Under the pieces are notes generated by a model. The model was not told the origin of the DNA and searched no databases. It saw only the letters and a program-made list of their open reading frames with translations. 32,161 nt of DNA from CAZHJG01 sp964533425 (GTDB taxonomy: Bacteria; Patescibacteriota; Saccharimonadia; Saccharimonadales; UBA4665), in contig CAZHJG010000011.1 in the NCBI GenBank assembly GCA_964533425.1, positions 1 to 32,161 of the forward strand, read 5' to 3'. Positions 29,751-32,161 of the stretch are shown here, piece by piece (position 1 is the first letter of the stretch; every line of letters begins with the position of its first letter). The position numbers were made by a program, and so were the translations under genes.

Positions 29751-31124
29751 ATGCAGCCGGATAGTTTGTGGCAAGCGGTTTTGGGGGAGATAGAACTCTC
29801 GGTTTCAAGAGGTAATTTTGTCACCTGGTTTAAAAACACCTGCCTGCTCAAGCAAACGGAAGACAGCATTGTCATCGGCGTGCCTAATATTTTTATTAAA
29901 AATCAGCTTGAGAAAAAATACGGCGATCTAATAGCTGAAACGCTTCGCAAAAACGGCGTGGACGTTAAGCGTATTGAATATAAGATGTCGTCGGCAGCCC
30001 AGTCTAAGCTCCCGGCGGCTCCACCCGATGCTGCCCACGAACGAAGTGACAGCCCGCAGCAGCGCCCGGCCACCAAGCCCGAGGGCAGTAGCCTGGTGCA
30101 CTCGTATAGGCAGGGGTTGAATGAGCGCTATACCTTCGACAGTTTCATCGTCGGTGCCAGCAACGAATTGGCGTTCGCCGCCTGCCAGGCGGTTTCTCAG
30201 CAGCCGGGCACGCGCTATAACCCGCTCTTTCTGTACGGCGGTGTCGGGATCGGCAAAACACACCTGATCCAGGCCGTCGGCAACGTGCTCGCCCGGCGCG
30301 ATCCCAATGCCCGCGTCCTCTATATTTCGACGGAGCAGTTTGTGCAGGAATTCGTAGACGCCTTGCGTTTTCGTAAAACCGCTGACTTTACCAGCTACTA
30401 TCGTACGGCTGACGTTCTGATCGTCGATGACCTGCAGTTTATCGCCGGTAAAGAAAAGGTTCAGGAAGAGTTTTTCCATACCTTCAACGCGCTGCACCAG
30501 GCCAATAAACAGATCATTATTAGCGCCGATAAGCCGCCGAAGGACATACCAACCCTCGAGGACCGGCTGCGCTCCCGTTTCACCGGTGGCATGAGCATCG
30601 ACATGCAGATCCCCGACTTTGAAACCCGCTGTGCCATCGTGCAAGCCAAGGCGCAAAACCACCAAATCGAACTCTCTCAAGATGTTATTGAGCACTTGGC
30701 CTCTAATGTTCAGACCAACATTCGAGAACTGGAGGGCGCCCTTAATCAGTTGTTGGCCTTTTGCGAAATGCGCGGACTTGAGCCGTCACTAGCTATCGCT
30801 TCCAGCCTGCTGAGCGTCAACAAAACTCGGCCCAAACATTTGAGTGCCAAACAAATTATCGAGCGCACCGCCCGTCACTTCCAGATACCCATCGAAGATA
30901 TCGTGGGGCCGAAGCGCGATAAAGACATTGTGGTGCCCCGACAAGTTGCCATGTATATGTTGCGCAGCGAGCTACATCTAAGTTTCCCGAAAATCGCTCG
31001 GGAACTGGGGCGAAAGGACCATACCACGGCTATTCACTCCGTTGATAAGATCGAGAGGGAGTCACGAGTGGATGCCTCACTCCGTATGGCGATTGCCGAG
31101 ATTAAGGAGCACTTGTATGCCTAG
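29751..31124 (+). CDS. dnaA: Chromosomal replication initiator protein DnaA
   Basis: Binds DnaA boxes, melts the origin and loads helicase. The 457-residue protein has all four domains: domain I (LWQAVLGEIELSVSRGNFVTWF, given in part), a short Pro/Ser-rich linker at ~80-120, the AAA+ domain from FDSFIVGASNELA with Walker A GGVGIGKT (163-170), Walker B VLIVDD (222-227) and the DRLRSRF box (271-277), and the DNA-binding domain ending with the signature GRKDHTTAIHS (420-430). The usual Gly-Leu of Walker A (GVGLGKT) is Gly-Ile, and the signature has Lys before DHTT where Gly-Arg-Asp-His is common. It ends in TAG. Confidence 0.97.
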   Translation: MQPDSLWQAVLGEIELSVSRGNFVTWFKNTCLLKQTEDSIVIGVPNIFIKNQLEKKYGDLIAETLRKNGVDVKRIEYKMSSAAQSKLPAAPPDAAHERSDSPQQRPATKPEGSSLVHSYRQGLNERYTFDSFIVGASNELAFAACQAVSQQPGTRYNPLFLYGGVGIGKTHLIQAVGNVLARRDPNARVLYISTEQFVQEFVDALRFRKTADFTSYYRTADVLIVDDLQFIAGKEKVQEEFFHTFNALHQANKQIIISADKPPKDIPTLEDRLRSRFTGGMSIDMQIPDFETRCAIVQAKAQNHQIELSQDVIEHLASNVQTNIRELEGALNQLLAFCEMRGLEPSLAIASSLLSVNKTRPKHLSAKQIIERTARHFQIPIEDIVGPKRDKDIVVPRQVAMYMLRSELHLSFPKIARELGRKDHTTAIHSVDKIERESRVDASLRMAIAEIKEHLYA

Positions 31125-31411
31125 AGCGCGTTTCCAAACCCTGTTCATTGCCTGTGTAAAAACTGTGTGCTGGGTGGTTATTTACTGTGTAAGACTTACG
31201 TTATTAACCACAGCGGGTTGGCCTGTTGGTCAAGTCCATGTGAAAAAGTACCGGGTTTTTACTCCAGAATTCCGCAGGCAATACCCCCTGCTTTTCCACG
31301 GCTCAAAAACGCTTAGTACCCCTGTTTTGGTGAAGGTTTTACCCACTTTCCACACCCTCTATAAAGATAACTACAAATTATATAAACTAATTACCTTATA
31401 GGAGGCCGAGC
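31125..31411. other. dnaA-dnaN gap with DnaA-box-like sites and an AT-rich end, candidate oriC
   Basis: 287 bases without a convincing gene. Near-consensus DnaA boxes: minus-strand TTTTACACA at 31153-31161, TCTTACACA at 31186-31194 and TTTTTCACA at 31239-31247; plus-strand TTAACCACA at 31204-31212 (one mismatch), TTTTCCACG at 31292-31300 and CTTTCCACA at 31346-31354. After them 31360-31400 is almost all A/T with few C, suitable as an unwinding element. Box cluster followed by AT-rich stretch is the usual origin design. AGGAGG at 31400-31405 is the dnaN RBS. Confidence 0.5.
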
Positions 31412-32161
31412 ATGAAACTTCAAGTCACCCAGGAAAACCTAAACCGCGCCCTCGGATCAGTCGCTCGGGTGGCTAACGCCCGAGGAACTCTAGCGATACT
31501 GGCAAACGTACTCATCAAAACCAGTAACAACCGCCTCAGTATCTCAGCCACCAATCTTGACATTGCCATTACTCACTACATCGGTGCCAAAGTAAGTGAC
31601 GAAGGCTCGATCACTGTACCCGCCCGCCTTATGCAAGACTTCGTTAGTAGTCTCCCGGAAGGCGTCATCAACCTGGATCTTCAGGAAACCAAGCTTCACG
31701 TCACAACCGACCAGTACAAATCAGTTGTTAACGGTATTGTCGCCGATGACTTTCCGGTAATGCCCTCGATAGCGAAAGGCAGTGGCTGGACAGTTGAAGG
31801 CGCAGTGTTTAAGCGAGGGCTGCAACAGATTGTTTTTGCAGCCAGTAATGACGAAACTCGGCCCGTCCTGACCGGAGTTCTACTCCATACCCTGAACGGA
31901 AAGCTGTATATGGGAGCCACAGATAGTTATCGTCTGGCTGAGCGGCAGCTTGGCGCCAATAAAGAAACAGTAAAGCTCCTCATCCCCGCGTCGGCGCTAC
32001 ACGACTTGCTTCGAGTGTTGGGTGACGGTGAAGAAAAAGTTGCAGTAACACACGATGATCAACAGGTATTGTTCCAAGTTGGTGATGTCGAACTGGTTAC
32101 TCGGCTTGTTGAAGGTAATTACCCCGATTACCGTAAATTGATTCCTGAAAAATTCGAAACG
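31412..32161 (+). CDS. dnaN: DNA polymerase III beta subunit (sliding clamp), 5' part
   Basis: The clamp that tethers DNA polymerase III to DNA. The first 250 codons are in the window and the gene runs off its end without a stop. The start ATG is six bases after AGGAGG. Visible family features are MKLQVTQENLNRALGSVAR at the N-terminus, LANVLIKTSNNRLSISATNLDIAI, PARLMQDFVSSLP, and the second-domain segment RPVLTGVLLHTLNGKLYMGA followed by TDSYRLAER. Its position after dnaA is the universal bacterial order. Nothing odd is seen. Confidence 0.96.
   Translation, partial: MKLQVTQENLNRALGSVARVANARGTLAILANVLIKTSNNRLSISATNLDIAITHYIGAKVSDEGSITVPARLMQDFVSSLPEGVINLDLQETKLHVTTDQYKSVVNGIVADDFPVMPSIAKGSGWTVEGAVFKRGLQQIVFAASNDETRPVLTGVLLHTLNGKLYMGATDSYRLAERQLGANKETVKLLIPASALHDLLRVLGDGEEKVAVTHDDQQVLFQVGDVELVTRLVEGNYPDYRKLIPEKFET

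Noticed and set aside
29928..30695. 255-codon open frame antisense to dnaA
   Set aside because: Shadow of dnaA codon usage; no motif, no RBS, and dnaA is certain.
1..32161. tRNA, rRNA, RNase P RNA or other structured RNA genes
   Set aside because: Scanned by eye for T-loop and anticodon-type patterns in the gaps and found none that could be supported.

Overview
The window looks like a chromosomal origin region of a small, monoderm-type bacterium, most likely a member of Candidatus Patescibacteria. Saccharibacteria (TM7) is my best guess. The basis is the gene order rpmH-rnpA-yidC-jag running away from dnaA-dnaN, tightly overlapping genes, a surface-glycan locus without LPS genes, and the style of the secreted and membrane proteins. 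The taxonomic call is recognition, not a computed placement. UGA and UAG both serve as ordinary stops (several genes overlap as ATGA; dnaA ends in TAG), so the UGA-recoding lineages Gracilibacteria and Absconditabacteria are disfavoured.

Layout: (1) 1-326, 3' end of glmS. (2) 329-7393, nucleotide-sugar supply: manC diverging from a manB-rmlB-rmlC-rmlD-rmlA operon (GDP-mannose and dTDP-L-rhamnose), followed by a polyprenol-phosphate-type GT2 and a half-size EamA/SMR-like membrane protein. rmlB carries an in-frame TAG. (3) 7476-8650, a hypothetical gene with remote DUF218/YdcF-like features, split by a one-base frameshift. (4) 14105-8667 on the minus strand, a six-gene sugar-modification operon: PLP aminotransferase, Gfo/Idh dehydrogenase, ATP-grasp, HAD phosphatase, SDR epimerase, methyltransferase. 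(5) 18063-14188 on the minus strand: a Gmad2-like membrane-anchored protein, a secreted lysozyme-like protein with repeats, and a DUF2142 membrane protein. (6) 23311-18148 on the minus strand, a polysaccharide export and assembly operon: Wzm, Wzt with a C-terminal substrate domain, WsaF-like GT, SDR epimerase, GT2. Divergent from it are a GT2, a GT4 and a second GT-C/DUF2142-like protein (23350-27074). (7) 29449-27238 on the minus strand, the conserved rpmH-rnpA-yidC-jag block. (8) 29450-32161: dnaA, with DnaA boxes upstream and downstream of it, and the 5' end of dnaN.

The genes fit one theme. Activated mannose, rhamnose and an amino sugar are made, assembled by several glycosyltransferases into a rhamnose-containing polymer, exported by the Wzm/Wzt ABC transporter and possibly decorated outside the membrane by GT-C-type enzymes.

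The most unusual signal is not a gene. Three intergenic inverted repeats in the rpmH-jag block have arms built from tandem 7-base units starting with a purine pair (mostly RG). The sequence differs between elements but the 7-base period is shared. A second pattern is a set of -10 boxes placed 7-11 bases before start codons that lack a Shine-Dalgarno sequence, suggesting leaderless transcripts.
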